Below are positions 22,664 to 35,096 of a stretch of 64,000 bases of DNA, one piece after another. Numbering within the stretch: the stretch's first letter is position 1; each line of letters opens with the position of its first letter. The notes beneath the pieces were generated by a model. It did no database searches. It had not been told where the DNA came from and saw only the letters and a program-made list of their open reading frames with translations. The position numbers and the translations under genes were made by a program. The stretch is from Persicaria tinctoria (lineage: Eukaryota; Streptophyta; Magnoliopsida; Caryophyllales; Polygonaceae), in contig JBANSL010000009.1 in the NCBI GenBank assembly GCA_037127255.1, positions 2,414,001-2,478,000 on the forward strand. Reading direction: 5' to 3'.

Positions 22664-23192
22664 TATTGAATTCATTAATCATTTAAGTGATCTATTAAGT
22701 ACATGTCCGAGTTGGAATTAGTAGCTAGGTTAAATGTGTTATCTTGAAAATATTTAGCATGCATAAATTAGTAGCTAGGTTAAATGTCCGAGTTGGAATT
22801 AGTAGCTAGCAACATACCACAAATGAATGAGTGGATCTCAAAATTAAAGATAAAGTGGACAAGTTTTCTCAATTCTTCATCTCCCCTAATCCCTACTGTC
22901 ATAGGAAAAAAAGAGGAGCAATAATGATAATTTTTAAACTTTGTCTCATTCTGATGCTGAATTATGACAGTATAATTAGAAATTCAAACTGAAATGAAAG
23001 AAATCTTAGCAACTCATGCATATTCCAATGTTTAAGAAAAAAGCACCTATCTTTTATTATCAATTTGTTGAGCTTGAAAGCAATTTGTTAGAAAAGAGCC
23101 ATACCACCTTGTCTTAGGCTAATTTACATTGAAATGCCTTGAAAGCAATTTGTTCGGTTCAATTTGCTTCTTCTTGTTACTTACTAAAATCT

Positions 23193-23262
23193 AACCTATG
23201 AGGGATTTGAACCCTCATCCATGTGTATTAACATATTTCTCTGCCTTTTGAGGTAATAGGCT
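23193..23262 (-). other. tRNA-like module, inverted relative to 22594
   Basis: On the minus strand it starts AGCCTATTACCTCAAAAGGC and ends GAGGGTTCAAATCCCTC plus ATAGGTT. The T arm pairs perfectly and the acceptor-like ends pair with one G-U. It faces the module at 22594-22663 across 0.5 kb. Confidence 0.55.
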
Positions 23263-24469
23263 TGCAAGTATTACATGACAAATTGACAACCTTAACAATG
23301 GCCTTGATATAAAAACATGGTCAAATAGCCAAGTTGCACAACTACTTTAAACTTACCACCTACCGAAGAACAGCAAACATTTCAGAACAGCAAAAACTAA
23401 TTCGAATGACATAAACCATTTCAGAACAAAAACCATTTCACAAACTCAAAAAACAATAGTAGCTTATCAAGTACTCAATCAGTCAATCTCAGTAAGTCCC
23501 TTGTGTTGCTTCTTTTGGTTTTATTTGACTCCCTCTAATTCCAAAGAGGTTGTTAATTTCCCATGAGTCTACCATTTTTGTTCCGGTTGGAAATACTTCA
23601 TAAGAGAAATGCCAGAAATGAAACTCATGGAGTACAAAGGAGTAGGTCTACTGAATTTTCTGGCATGAAAGGGTACAAGGGCGCAGGTCTGCTGAATTTC
23701 AATGACAGAATCGGTATCAAACAATTCAATATCACTAATTCAAAATCTAAACCCCTAATTCGAAATCTAATCCCTAAGGCCTAAACCCCAATTCAAAATA
23801 GATATGAAACAACAGTCTCTACCTACAATCAAAATGATCCCTAAATCTAATCTCAAACCTCAATTCCAAGAGCCTCCATCTACAATCCAAACCCAATTCA
23901 AACTAATCATAAATCAAAACCCAATTCAAAACCCCAAATTGCAAACACAAATCGAAACTCTAAATTGACGTACCTGGCTGGCGCCTCCACAACCACCTCC
24001 GGCGAGTCGAGCGGCGCCTCCACCACCCCTAGCGGCACCTCCGACGATTGCCTTGGTTGTCGCCAATTCAAGGACAGGTCGTCCTTCTCCTTCTCCTCAA
24101 GGTCGGGCGTCGAACCTTCTTCTCCAATTCCTTCGTTGTTTTTTTCGTTTCTCTGGGTGTCTTCTAGGTATGACTTCGCTCTCCTTCTCCACCTCTCTTT
24201 TTGGTGGCCGCGGGCTCTCATTTTTTGAGATTCATGCTTCTCCATTCGGGTCTCCTCGCCTCTCCATTCATGCTTCTCCATTCCTGACTTCCCTCATGAG
24301 CGTCCCACAAAAAAATTAACGGAGACTGTTAGTTTTAATTGACCAGGGGCACGAGGCGATATTACATTAAAACTCAGGGTTACCCGGCAAAATTTGACAA
24401 AGTTTTTTACACCACGCGAAAAACCCAATACCTCAGGGGTACCAGGCGAAATTTCCGAAAAAAGTTTTT

Positions 24470-24650
24470 TTTTACAAATGTCGTGTCGTGTCGTGCTAAA
24501 CGGGTATCTGACACGAAACTGTATCGTGTTTTCGTGTCAGATATTCGGTAATTATCGTGTCGTGTTCGGATCGGCCATTTTTCGTGTTATCGGTTTCGTT
24601 TATCCGACATGTCGTGTCGTGTCGTGTCGTGTCGGATACAAGGCCCTAGT
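24470..24650. repeat. CGTGTCGTGT-rich repeat
   Basis: TGTCGTGTCGTGTCGTG occurs at 24479-24496, and a longer run of CGTGT units at 24608-24637, with further CGTGT words between. Similar words are common in non-autonomous plant DNA transposons, but no termini were found here. Confidence 0.4.
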
Positions 24651-27340
24651 GAACAGATCGGAGGGAGTAGGAGGCAGTCAATGTCGGTGCGGAAATGCGA
24701 ACGCATGTGGTGGTGAGGATGGCAGCCATCGGATCCCCAATCTGAATTAGCAGTGCAATTTGATCAACCGCAATGCAATCTTAATTTTTGCTTAAATCCC
24801 TTAATTTGCTGAAATTGGTGTTTCGATTTGTTGAAATCTCTTAATTGTTTTGGAGAAAAATGGGAGTTTTTTACACCAACAGTTATTGCATATTCATCTG
24901 CAAAATAGAGAAGTTTGGAGAGAGACTACATTTTTCTCTACATTTGCAGCAAAACAAACCCACTCTAAACATTAATTGTTTTGGGAGAGAGAGGGGAAAA
25001 TTTAATGTTCCACCATCGATCTTTTTTGGTAGGATCCACCGTTTTAGGGAGAGGGGGGGAATTAATTATTTTGGGGGAGAGAGAGAGAGAGGGGAAAACC
25101 TTTTTTTTTTAATTAGGTAAAAATTCGAGTTCAGGTATACCTAAAACTCGATGGTTGACTAGGTCGGCAGACGGAGAACCGTTAATACAAACAATACACA
25201 TTAACACAACTCATCAGAGAAGAAAGAAAAAACTCGAATGACCCATACAAGACGCCAACTCGCAGAAAAGTCGATGGAGACCAAGACACGCCACGAGTGC
25301 TAAGAATGCGGGAGAGTGCAAGAACTCATGACAATACCCCAAATGGAAAGGGTGACTCCTGAGGAAGTGTGGATCGCCGACGTTGCCCCCACCTAGATGA
25401 AGGATCTTTGAAGACCACGAACACAACCACAATCCGTCGTCGATCAAATAGGACACCTGATACTGCAACCCAACACGAAGCAAACACAACCATACCAAAG
25501 CACCGACCCAAGCCAAAAGATGAGGCAAATGCGGGCAAAAAGGGAAGATTGATTAGCCGTCGAAAATGTGATCGGAGGGGATGAGGAAAAAATTTTGTAT
25601 TTATTATATTATATAATTAATGTAGAAATATGTATAATAGAGAAACTGTTAGAATGTGATGGTAAATTTTTTTAGAGATTTTGATATTTTGATCTCTATT
25701 GTAGAGAATTTTTACAAAAATTATTGGGCTTGGTCTAAGAGGTATAGAATAAGAAAACCATTCCGAAATTGTTCAACCGGAAAGAACTTGTGGGTAATAC
25801 CCAAAGGTCGGTGCTTTACGGATATCCATCTCACCCGACACGAAAAAGTGGGCGAAAATCTGATATAAAGTGGATATTAAATGGGTGATGGGTGGACGGG
25901 TGATTGGTTGGGCCAGATTTGGGTGAAGGTATATATGAGGGAATTGTAGTAAATGACCCTTGACCTGAAAAACTTTGCTAGACTAACCCCTGCAAAAAAA
26001 TAAATTTGCAAAGGGTCATCACCTCTGCCGGTTAGAGACGGATTGTAGCCGGTGGAGAGAGAAAAAGTAACAAGCATTTATTTCCCGTCTCTTTCAATCT
26101 CTGAAAACCCAAAATAGTCGACCTTCCCACATCTTGAGAGAAAGAAGAAGATGGAAGAAGGGCAGTAAGGGGGAGGAATTGAAGGACAACGGCGGATCTC
26201 ATGGCTTTTGCTGGCTCCAGCGAGGCTAAGGGGACGGAATTGAAGGACAAGAGAGGAAGAAATCGAAAGAACAAGGCGACAGGGATGTGGGCGGCGAGAT
26301 GGCTCTAGCAGGCAGAATTTATGCTGCCAACGATGCGGCCCCAAACTTTCGCCAAAATTGAAGGCCGATTTCGAGGCCGGGGTACACGATTCCGATGAAA
26401 TTGAAGGCAATTGCTAAAGTCGAAGGTAGTTGCTGCTTGTGTTCTTCGATTGGGGATCGTGATTCGTCACTAGATCAAGGCAGTTGATAGTTGATACAAG
26501 AAAGTCTGGAAACGGGTGGCTGAGGAGTGGCAGCTCCCTGAAGAAAGAAAAAGTGAGGAAGAAATAATCCTCACCCTCTGTCGCCACAACCACCAGATTC
26601 GGCCCCGCGATTGATAGATTTGGGGTTAACGGTGAATTAGGTCATGGAAATTGATACGTTGTATTGGTTATAATCCTCAACGACTCAAATTGTTCGGATC
26701 TTGTGACATTTTAAGATGAATCCTGACTCGTTTATGCTCGATATTGATTGAATCTCGATCAACCGCTTGAATCAGCCCTCTCGGCCTCGGGATCGACCAA
26801 TTAATTAACGAATTGCTAATTATTGGACAACAATGGAGGCTGGCTCAAGACGTAGGCTTCATTCAATTAATTCCATTACACTAACGAATGAATTTGATCC
26901 ACAATTGGAGTCAACAATGACGACTTGACTCAAATGCCAATCGAACATAAATTTGACCCTTGACCCAAGGGTGTGGATGGTAGAACGTAAGAGGGTGTTG
27001 AAAAAGCACATGTGCAAAAAAAATGGAGTTCGATGAAATTTGAGTTCTCCCTATGGCCGAAGTCTTCAATTCCATCTCTAAATTGGTTTATTGATTGAAC
27101 TTCAATTGCACAATGAAAAGGGAATTACTAAATCTAAAATTTACAGCATGGAAGGGGACAAAGGAATATCATAACCTATAAGAGGGCTATAGTAGATAAG
27201 TGGAACTTTCAAATGTTCAAATGTAACACTGCACCTTATGGAAGCGGAGGATATGGTTACGAAATTCAATGATTCATTTACTTATGGTCCAAACAAAATT
27301 GAAGTTAATTCTTTATCTTTCCTTTCCCTTTGTTATAAAA
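24651..27340. other. repeat-derived region without recognised genes
   Basis: No coding sequence matched any family I recognise. Open frames such as 25214-25528 and 26078-26410 (minus) look like chance frames in GC-richer leader-like DNA. The motif AATTCGAGTTCA near 25125 recurs near 32911. The 25860-25920 stretch (ATGGGTGATGGGTGGACGGGTG) resembles 31195-31345, suggesting fragments of one repeat family. Confidence 0.35.
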
Positions 27341-27361
27341 CCTCTTAACGAAACAGCCTCT

Positions 27362-27735
27362 CGTGTCATGTACATTGTATTTTCTCGTGTCATGTACATT
27401 GTATTTTAATGACATGTTAATAATAGTTCATGTCATGTACATCATCTGTGAATGACAAGTTCGAATTTCGCATATTTACAAAATATGCGAACCACATACT
27501 CAATTCCCCGTTATGTAGCATAAGCGTTTCCAAGTACATCATAAGTGACACAAGAGTGCACTGATCAGTCGACCAAGACGCACATAGCACATTGTCATGT
27601 CAAAACTAGAAACTATCATGTCAAAGGTATTATCGGACATGTTAATAGCATTACATGTCATGTACATCGTCATTGAATGACATGTTCGAATTTCTCATAA
27701 GTACAAAATGCGCTAACTACATGCTGAATTAAAAA
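27362..27735 (+). repeat. dispersed repeat R, copy 1
   Basis: About 350 bp beginning CTCGTGTCATGTACATTG and containing GACAAGTTCGAATTTC, CGAACCACATACTCAATT, the ACCAAGACGCACATAG region, CAAAACTAGAAACTATCATG and GACATGTTCGAATTTC. Copies 2 and 3 (28463 and 29313) match throughout. Confidence 0.85.
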
Positions 27736-27754
27736 AGCACGAGTATAAGTGTCT

Positions 27755-27943
27755 CCACTTAATTGAAAGTTATCGCCGCCTCTTGGATGGATGCAAATGG
27801 GAGTATCGCATATGCCACACACGGAGGCAGGCTAACTCCGTCATCGACAGTCTAGCAAACTTATCTCTTTCCTCGCTTTCTCCTATTACTGAATTTACTG
27901 GACGACCGGCTTGTGTTGGGGAGGCCCTGAATGTTGTTTGATC
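27755..27943 (+). pseudogene. LINE RNase H C-terminal fragment
   Basis: Translation YRRLLDGCKWEYRICHTRR followed by QANSVIDSLANLSLSSL and ending at TGA (27941-27943) fits the end of a LINE or RVT_3 RNase H domain, where HT.RE.N..AD.LA holds the last catalytic aspartate. It starts abruptly beside repeat R copy 1. No upstream RNase H sequence is present, so this is a small orphan piece. Confidence 0.65.
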
Positions 27944-28195
27944 CACTGAACTCTAAATTTACTATTCTATAATAAGGCCACTAGGCCACCTTTTATACCA
28001 AAAAATAAAAGAAATTGTTGTTATATGTATTCTACCTTTATCCAATTGAATCAAATCGAGGGACGGTAAATAAATTAAACTTTTTTCCAAGTTTTTAGTT
28101 GCATTGAGATTTCTATAATGAATTATTTTACTTTCATAAAAAAAATCATCATGGCTTGTAGTGAAAACAAGTGTTCTGTATTGAATTATTTTCAA

Positions 28196-28462
28196 GTCTA
28201 GGCCTGCATCCCTTCTCTTGTTGGACGGTCGAATTTCGAGAAATCATGATTGTTGAGCCCTCAACTAATATGGTTTCCGCCAAATTCAGCCCGTTCTACG
28301 AGCACCACTTCCTCCCGCTCATCCTCCCCCTCCGCCTCTTCGTCTTCATCGAGATTGGGTGTAGAAAACACCTTCCTCCGCCACAAACTTCAATAGATCG
28401 AAAACCCGCCACCGCTGCCACCGAGCGCTCATCTGCCAAGTGCTTTAAGTATGCACTTTTCT
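28196..28462 (+). repeat. repeat R upstream segment, copy 1
   Basis: It contains GCATCCCTTCTCTTGTTGGA, TTGTTGAGCCCTCAACTAAT, ATGGTTTCCGCCAAATTCAG, and GAGCGCTC before the R repeat. The same order occurs at 29083-29312, so the segment and the following R copy were duplicated together. Confidence 0.8.
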
Positions 28463-28810
28463 CGTGTCATGTACATCGTATTTGAATGAAATGTTAATAA
28501 CAGTTTATGTCATGTACATCGTCTATGAATGACAAGTTCGAATTTGCCATAATTACAAAATGTGCGAACCACATACTCAATTCCTCGTTATGTAGCATAC
28601 GCGTTTTCAAGTGCATCATAAGTGACACAAAAACGCACCGGTCAGTCGTCCAAGACACACATAGAGCACTGTCATGTCAAAATTATCAACTATCATGTCA
28701 AAGGTATTACCTGACATGTTAATAGCATTACATGTCATGTACATCGTTGTTGGTTGACATGTTCGAATTTCCCAAAAGTACAAAATGCGCTAACTACATA
28801 CTGAATTACA
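28463..28810 (+). repeat. dispersed repeat R, copy 2
   Basis: It matches copy 1 and copy 3 along its length. It starts CTCGTGTCATGTACATCG and ends near CTAACTACATACTGAATT. Confidence 0.85.
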
Positions 28811-29082
28811 AAAGCTGGAGCATAAGCGTCTCCAGGTGCATCATACTTTTCCTCATCAAGAATTGAATAACCAAATTCGCCAAATGAAAAACACGATCAA
28901 ATAAGAAACTGAACAACGTAATTGATCAATGCTTGCTGCTGATCAGTTGTTTCGGCGCTGATCAAGGCATGCTTGAGTCAATTTCTCCACCTCCTCCTTC
29001 CTAATTCGTCGGATTGTCTCTCTCATCTCCCCCGATGACAACCTTTTTTCCACCTTCCTCACTCTTCTCCCGCTCTTGCTCA

Positions 29083-29312
29083 AGTCTAGGCATGCCTCTT
29101 CTCTCTTGTTTGACGGCTGAATTTTGAGAAATCGTGATTGTTGAGCCCTCAACTAATATGGTTTCTGCCAAATTCAGCTCATTCTTCGTCTTCATCGAGA
29201 TTGGGTGTAGTAAACACCTTCCTCTGCCACCAACTTCAATGGATTGAAAACCAGCCACCGCCGCCACCCACCGAGCGCTCCTCTGTCAAGCGCTTTAAGT
29301 ATGTGCTTTTCT
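29083..29312 (+). repeat. repeat R upstream segment, copy 2
   Basis: A copy of 28196-28462 with a shorter middle: it skips the CGTTCTACGAGCACCACTTC stretch. It runs straight into repeat R copy 3. Confidence 0.8.
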
Positions 29313-29665
29313 CGTGTCATGTAGATCGTATTTGAGTGACATGTTAATAGCAGTTCATGTCATTTACATCGTCTATGAATGACAAGTTCGAATTTCCCAT
29401 AATTACAAAATGTGCGAACCACATACTCAATTACTCTTTATGTAGCATAAGCATTTCCAAGTGCATCATAAGTGACACAAAAGCGCACCGGTCAGTCGAC
29501 CAAGATGCACATAGAGCACTATCATGTCAAAACTATCAACTATCATGACAAAGGTATTACCTGACAAGTTAAAAGCATTATATGTCATGTACATCGTCGT
29601 TGGCTTACATGTTCGAATTTCCCATAAGTACAAAATGTGTTAACTACATATTGAATTACAAAAGA
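29313..29665 (+). repeat. dispersed repeat R, copy 3
   Basis: A full-length match to copies 1 and 2. Downstream, TCCTCATCAAGAATTGAATA at 29964 repeats the flank of copy 2 at 28852, extending the duplicated unit. Confidence 0.85.
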
Positions 29666-29699
29666 CGGAGCATAAGCGTCTCCAGGTGCATTATACTTG

Positions 29700-32015
29700 A
29701 CACCAAAAGACACCGTTCATTCGACCAACACGGACATGGGTCGTGAAGAACACAGAAGGGGGGATGAAGAGCTATTCACGGTGCACTTACCATTTTTTAG
29801 AGAGAAATTCATGGAGCGTATTTGCACATTACACTAGCAAGATTGACAAAGATTATTCAATGGCACACACAGGATTCATGGGAAATCCTAATTACACTAG
29901 CAAGATAGAGATTACAAATTCATGCGATCGCCTAAAGGGAACCAACCCCTAATCCCCAAATTCTAATGATTTTCCTCATCAAGAATTGAATAACCAAATT
30001 CGCCAAATGAATCGGAAAATGCAATTCCAACAACGTACTTCATAAGGTCTGTTAGGTAAAACAACTCCATATGTATTTTACATGACACATAAATTGTTTT
30101 ACTTGACGAACCTCATGACCAAGCACTTGATCAAACACAATCCTCATAAGTTTAAAGAGAAGTAGGTGGACAGTGGAGACTGATTACATCATTCAATCCT
30201 CATATGGTTTCATTTATTAATTTTTTTTTATATCCATTAGACAGACGGGTAGTGATCAAAAGATATAAATGAGAGGACATCTATTCGAATGACCTTTTTT
30301 TAATAGAGTTAAAAATTATTCCTTTATTAATTTGTTTGCTATTTCTCGTTGTCTTGCTCTAAGTTTAGATAAAGTAGTGAAAATTGACCTAATAACTATA
30401 ATGGATGAATGATGAAAGTAGAGAAAATCTCACTAGTGGCAAGTAAATACTGTATTAACTAGTGTCATGTACAAACGATGAGGCTGGAATATTGACATAA
30501 ACGGGTGACATGTATAAAAGCTGGTGGCAAAACGTGAGTTGATTTTTCTAAAAAAAAATGAGTTTTTTTTTTTAAAAGTGAGTTGTTTTTTCTATCTTTT
30601 TCTCTCAGCACTTTATGAAAAAATGAGTTGTTTTTTCCTTCTCCTCTTCTCAGCACTCTATCTCCTCTCATTAATACCCCTATGAGGAGTGGTACTTTTT
30701 AATTCACTCTCTCACATGCTTTTTTTTTTTTTTTTTTCATTCCTCTCTCAGCTCTCTCTCTCTCTGTCAGCTTTTTTGTCCAGTTGTCTCCCACAGTATG
30801 ACCTGCTACCGGCTACGCTTGTAAGCGGATATCCGCTTTTTAGCAAAAAAAATTCGAATTGGGTTAGGCATGCAAAGATTTCACCCAAAAGGGTTATTTA
30901 TGCAAAAGGCCCGGTATATATGTCCCACCTGTCACTTGACCCATCACCCGATCCGCCTCCGAATTATATTATATAATTACATTAGATACAAAATTACTCA
31001 TATGCCCCCAAACCCTAAATAAACAAACCTATCAAACATGTTTCTAGCTTGAAGTGTTTATAGCTGTGTGGATCTTTACACGTATTTGACCGAATTTGAC
31101 TATATTTACTAGTTGTTTATTCACTGAAGTGTTCGACGTATGTTTTTTTTTTTTTTTTTTTGAATTTGATGAGGTGTATTTCCCTCTAATTATCACCCGA
31201 TCCACCCGATCAACCGGTGGGCGATGGTTGGACGGACGGGTGAAATATTTGGCGGGTGATAGGTCGGATAGAGTGAACGGTTCTGGGTGGTGGGTCAGGT
31301 GACGGAAGCATATTATCCACCCATCACCCGACCCATTGCCATACCTAGAAAAAAGAGACTCTATGTGATGTGGTCTAAATTTGTATGATATATGGTTGTG
31401 CTGGAAAAAAAATCGAGGGAGGTTGAATATGATTGTTGGAAGAAAAAAAATCAGAAATTCCACCGGTTAGCTCAAGGGTTTTGTCTAATTCGCGAGGTAG
31501 CCAAATTGTTTAGGAAATCCGCGAGGTAACCTTAAATTTTTAATTTTATACACGTTTAACCAAGTTGGCAATTTTATCCGCGAGGTTGAATACTCACATT
31601 GAACTGCCTTTTATAGGATTATAAATCAGAAAAGGAAGATTCTACACATGATATAAGACAATACAAATTATTAAACTAGGTTCATGAACAAGTTCATGAA
31701 AAACGACGAAACCATAACACTAACCTCGACATGCATTCTTCGATTCAGCCATTGCAAGTATAAAACAACGATCGGAAGTAAGAGGGGAGACGATGATCGG
31801 TTCGAACCAAGGTAAAATAGCGAAAGAGAAACGACAAACTGATGGAGTAGAAGAGAGGGAAAGAGAGAAGACGTACAGTAAAACTGTCCGGGAGGACAAT
31901 CCACTAATTTAAACTGTCTGATGGACAATGGGTTAATTGGGGAAGATCCAATTTCTTCTAATCTAAATAAAAGATATTTAGATTATATACGGAGTATAAT
32001 TTAACGAACTAATTT
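29700..32015. other. AT-rich repeat-derived region, no gene
   Basis: No gene is recognised. It holds T-runs (30721-30739, 31143-31161), a CACCCGATCC/GGGTGATGGG-type repeat at 31190-31345 related to 25860-25920, and an ACTGTCCGGGAGGACAAT motif at 31881 resembling CTGTCCGGTGGACAT at 57471. Confidence 0.35.
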
Positions 32016-32061
32016 TATTTATAACTAAATTATTTTTTAGTGAAAAAATTATTTATATTTA

Positions 32062-32096
32062 GCTTATTATTATTATTATTATTATTATTGTTGTTG

Positions 32097-32151
<55 letters not shown>
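32062..32151. repeat. (ATT)n microsatellite
   Basis: About 90 bp of TTA units with a short TTG interruption (32089-32099). Confidence 0.95.
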
Positions 32152-32155
<4 letters not shown>

Positions 32156-32331
32156 TTGAATTTATTTGGATTATTTATAATATTATATTAACGTATTCTC
32201 TGTGCACTGAACGAGACCTACACTAGTTTATTTAATTATTTAGAATTACAAAAAAAAAAGTTTAGTTGTATTATTACATCATATGCCAATTTTTTAATTT
32301 ATTTTTACCACAGTCTTTTTCATTTTAGGCC

Positions 32332-32663
32332 TCGTTTGGTTAATCAGTTAGAAACCCAGGAAGTAGGATATATTTCTATGTTTGGTTGACAGAAAGACAC
32401 ATGAATTCAAATTTTCAGAAATTTCAATTCCTACAAATTGTAGGAAGTTCACTTACCTAGGGGGAGTGGGGGACTAGGTAAGTTCAACTAGCTTTCACCC
32501 CTTTTTAATGTAACTTTCTTTATTTTCCTATTTATATTTCTAAAAACAAAAATTCAACAAAACAACTTTTTTCAATTCATGGGAAGTAGATTTCACAGGA
32601 ATTCAATTAATGAAAAGTAAGTTCCCGGGAATTGTACTTCCCGCATTCAACCAAACGAGCCCT
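32332..32663. mobile_element. Tourist-like MITE candidate
   Basis: The ends are GGCCTCGTTTGGTT on the left (32332 onward) and AACCAAACGAGCCC on the right, an inverted pair with near-perfect match. GG(G)CC..GTTTGGTT is a typical PIF/Harbinger (Tourist) terminus. A TTA/TAG pair flanks it instead of a perfect 3-bp duplication. Confidence 0.6.
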
Positions 32664-32869
32664 AGTGGAAAAAATTATTTATTTAGTTTATTATTTTACA
32701 TATATTAGAATTTATTTGGATTATTTGTAATATTGTATTTTATTTATATCTACATTATTTCTTGGTGGAATAAAACATTTATAGTTAGTTTATTATTTTA
32801 CATATATTTAATTTATTTGGATTATTTATAATATTGTATCAACGTATTCTCTATGCTAGTTTATTCAAT

Positions 32870-33925
32870 TATTTAGAATTGCTAAAAAAGAAAATGTTTT
32901 TTTATTAAGTAAGAATTCGAGTTCAAACATGTCTGCTTTAGGGTGGGGCTTGACTTCGTCCGTTGTCCAGTTTAGTTTAGGTCTGCTTAGTTTCATTTTT
33001 TTAGAGTGTGTTTGCTTGACTTTGCACTGTTGGCTATATATATTTATGTTCAAAATATATAAAATTTATAGAGTTCATTCGCACTAAAAAAGAAAAGGAA
33101 AAAGACTTACGAAACAACAGTGGTAAAAAATAAAAAAAATTGGCATAAGTAATAATACAACTAAACTTTCTTTGTAAAAGCAATAGGAATATTCTCACAT
33201 AATATAGTTTGTTAAATTACATTATATAATGCAAATTTAGTTATATTTTAAAACATTTTATGAGTTATTATAAAGCTCATCAATTCTGATAAAATAAAGC
33301 TATTAAATGTTATATATATATAATTAAATGTTAAATAAAGAGATATTTAGTAAAATAATTTATTAGTATTATATTTGAGTTTATTTTTAGTATTTTATAG
33401 ACTAAAGATATTTATAAAAGCAATTTATCTGTATTTTATAATAACATAATCGAGTATTCACTATTCATCAATATAAAAAAGTTTAAATAGTAGTTCGTAT
33501 ATGTTATATTATGCATAGTTATAAAATTAATTTATTTTATAATACTCTAACAATTAAGTATTCATTTAATATATTTTAGGTTAGTTAGTTTTACAAAGAA
33601 TATCTTTTTAATCAGATAAAAGAATTAATTTATAACTATTAATTTAATTTTTTACATGTTGTGGCATAAAACTTTATCTAATAACATTTGACTATCATTA
33701 AGAAATAAATATGTGATATTTTATTATGATTTATATATTTTTAGATTTCGAATATTAAATAAAATAAAGATCTTTATTTTATTATATACTCTTTATTGGA
33801 TAAATAAATGATAAAATAATAATAAAGTATATAAATAAGATTACCGATATAATAAATATAATTAATTAACGAAAAGGTATAATAGCGCAAATAACAAATA
33901 CATTATAGGCATGTATAAAGTCCAA
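32870..33925. other. AT-rich stretch without genes
   Basis: Strongly AT-rich with many short A/T-only words. No open frame of interest, no inverted termini and no known motif seen. Confidence 0.5.
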
Positions 33926-33929
33926 TAAG

Positions 33930-35096
33930 AATTAAGAAACATCAATAGACATCCCTTTCTCAGGACCTCCATTCACTTGGAGAAAAAACAAAGCTAACTC
34001 TAGTAACACTTACGAAAGATTGGATAGAAACTTAGCGCACCAGAATGTTATTACAAAATTGAACAATCTTAGAGTTCATCATCATCCGTTTTTCTCTTCA
34101 TATCACTGCCCCATTACTCTTTAATTAGGTTCATTAGACAAGAAGAAAGATACTCCTTTTAGGTTTCAAATGGCCTGGACTGCAAATCCTTACTGTGAAA
34201 ACATTGTTAGAAAAGTTTGGCAAAAATAAAATTGAAGGTTCTTTTAGCTTTAAGCTAGTTCAGAAGCAGAAACTGCTAAAGAAGAACACCAAAAACTAGT
34301 GCAAAAAACAAACTAATAATGTCCAAAAACAACTGATTCACCTGGATCAAGTTATTTTAAATTTACAGAATCGAATGTCGTGGGGAAAATTAACCAATAA
34401 TGAAAATCTGCGTCTTAAAAGATTAGAAGCTACAAAATTCGCCCTTCTTGATTACAACTATAAGTTCCGGAAATAAAGAGCCATAATAAAACATGTTCAA
34501 TTAGCTGACAAAAATACCAAATATTTTCAGGCTTCTGCAAAAATTAGGAATTTTGAAAGGAAAACCTTAATCTTTACTTCTAAAGATGGGAATCTTATAA
34601 CGGACCCCCTTGACATTACAGAAAATATTACTAAAGAGATGGCTGAAAGTTTTATTGGTGAAAACCAAAGAGCTGTCAAACCAGAAGATATCAAATAATG
34701 AAAATTATAAATTAATAAAAATCCCCACCTTTGAGGAAATTAAACAAACAATCGAAAGTATGACAGAAGATAAAACCCCTGGCCCGGATGGTTACCCCCC
34801 AGAATTCGATCTATAGTAAATATTGGAACATAATGGGACCTTCTCTCGATCTGTAAGGGTATCAAATCCTTTTTTCCTTCTGGTAACCTTTTATCTGATA
34901 TTAATCATACTTTTATTGCCATCGTCCCAAAAGTGGAAAACCCAATGAACATTAACCACTATAGACCAATAAGCCTCTGTAATACTATTTATAAAGTCAT
35001 TACCAAAATCATAGCCAACAGACTAAAACCTATCCTTCCCAAGCTTATAAGCCCCTTCCAACGCTTTTGTGGAAGGGAGAACTATTTTTGACCAAG
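33930..35096 (+). pseudogene. L1-type LINE ORF2 fragment (EN end to RT)
   Basis: Translation begins at the endonuclease end (PFTWRKNKANSSNTYERLDR, HHPFF..HCPITL) and runs through the linker (PFRFQMAWTANPY) into the RT (KTPGPDGYPPEF near 34770, INHYRPISLCNTIYKV near 34950, LISPFQ). It tracks the full-length LINE at 39.9-41.1 kb residue by residue but has many stops (for example near 34122, 34228, 34299, 34474 and 34697) and frameshifts. At about 35096 it is cut by the insertion that carries the long minus-strand frame. Confidence 0.88.

Larger units (their letters stand above)
21099..24386. mobile_element. 3.3-kb inverted-repeat DNA element
   Basis: GGGTACCCCTGAGTTTTAAT followed by GTAATTTCGCCTCGTGCCC at 21099-21137 is repeated in inverted form at 24346-24386. 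The enclosed DNA has a pure GA microsatellite (21274-21352), a tRNA-like pair and no recognisable transposase. A GC-richer open stretch at 23907-24281 (minus) has no family resemblance. Element ends and duplication are not defined, because related phrases (CTCAGGGGTACCAGGCG) also lie just outside at 24430. Confidence 0.5.
32016..32850. repeat. three ~100-bp direct repeats, one with an expanded ATT run, split by a MITE
   Basis: The phrase GTGRAAAAAATTATTTA followed by GTTTATTATT.. and TTTATTTGGATTATTT occurs starting near 32040, 32667 and 32764. In the first copy the TTATT part is expanded into a trinucleotide run (32062-32151). A MITE lies between copies 1 and 2. Confidence 0.7.

Noticed and set aside
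25656..25868. A 70-codon gene
   Set aside because: AT-rich, no homology to a family I know, and it lies in MITE-like DNA.
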